Part shown: positions 5,248-5,320 of the stretch, piece by piece
Position numbering within the stretch: the stretch's first letter is position 1
Layout: each line of letters starts with the position of its first letter
NCBI GenBank assembly: GCA_030749275.1
Contig: JASMKJ010000330.1
Location: forward strand, 1 to 5,320
Origin: Acidimicrobiales bacterium
GTDB lineage: Bacteria > Actinomycetota > Acidimicrobiia > Acidimicrobiales > Poriferisodalaceae
Reading direction: 5' to 3'
DNA length: 5,320 nt
Position numbers and translations under genes: made by a program
The notes under the pieces: generated by a model
The model's database searches: none
The model's input: only the letters and a program-made list of their open reading frames with translations
What the model was told of the DNA's origin: nothing

Positions 5248-5320
5248 GTGGCGCGACTCAAGTGTCCTTGGTGTAAAGCTTCCGGAGAGATGAAAGGAAC
5301 CGAAGAGTTCTTTCAATTCC
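5248..5320 (+). CDS. Start of an unrecognised CPWC zinc-ribbon-like protein (cut by window edge)
   Basis: GTG 5248 is preceded by GGGGGA with 5 nt spacing, a good ribosome binding site. The visible 24 codons read V-A-R-L-K-C-P-W-C-K-A-S-G-E-M-K-G-T-E-E-F-F-Q-F and continue past the window. A C-P-x-C knuckle right after a short basic strand is typical of small zinc ribbons, but the second cysteine pair would be outside the window. A TTG at 5215 in the same frame is a weaker alternative start. No family is assigned. Confidence 0.45.
   Translation, partial: MARLKCPWCKASGEMKGTEEFFQF

Overview
This window looks like a chromosomal segment from an actinobacterium, possibly of the Acidimicrobiia type, with moderate GC content. 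That placement is an inference from gene content: a DUF5522 zinc-knuckle-like protein, a class I methyltransferase with an 'NRDLWDGWAPEW' N-terminus, a DUF2237 gene and a FrnE-like DsbA. No rRNA, tRNA, CRISPR array, insertion sequence or integrase is visible.

Positions 1-3479 hold seven co-directional minus-strand genes. In transcription order they are: a cysteine-rich DUF2237 protein (3479-3102); a FrnE/DsbA-type thiol oxidoreductase (3105-2458) that overlaps it by ATGA; after 82 bases, an NfeD-like membrane protein (2375-1905) and an SPFH/band-7 protein (1905-907) that overlap by one base (TAGTG); a small DUF5522 gene (876-719) broken by one frameshift; an NTF2/SnoaL-like protein (613-221); and the first 62 codons of a SAM-dependent methyltransferase running off the left edge (187-1). 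The spacing suggests one or two operons, probably with a break in the 82-base gap before nfeD.

The main discovery candidate is in the DsbA-like gene. The reading frame is open from the ATGA overlap to the stop at 2458 except for one TGA. That TGA lies exactly where the first cysteine of the CPWC active site belongs, giving (TGA)-P-W-C. Conserved FrnE-family sequence flanks it on both sides, and a 9-bp hairpin with a GUA loop sits 21 nt downstream, where a bacterial SECIS is expected. The simplest exciting reading is a selenocysteine active site (U-P-W-C). A nonsense mutation or sequencing error is the alternative, made more credible by the frameshift in the DUF5522 gene nearby.

The plus-strand right part contains a CaiB/BaiF family (type III) acyl-CoA transferase (3659-4885). 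It is followed by an N-terminal remnant of a luciferase-like monooxygenase (4992-5135) that stops abruptly after about 47 residues. The right edge has the start of an unrecognised CPWC zinc-ribbon-like protein (5248 onward). A possible C-terminal remnant of another minus-strand gene lies at 3574-3661, against the CaiB start. Gene remnants on both sides suggest that the CaiB segment sits at a rearranged site. Positions 3480-3573, 4886-4991 and 5136-5247 show no gene, terminator or convincing promoter.
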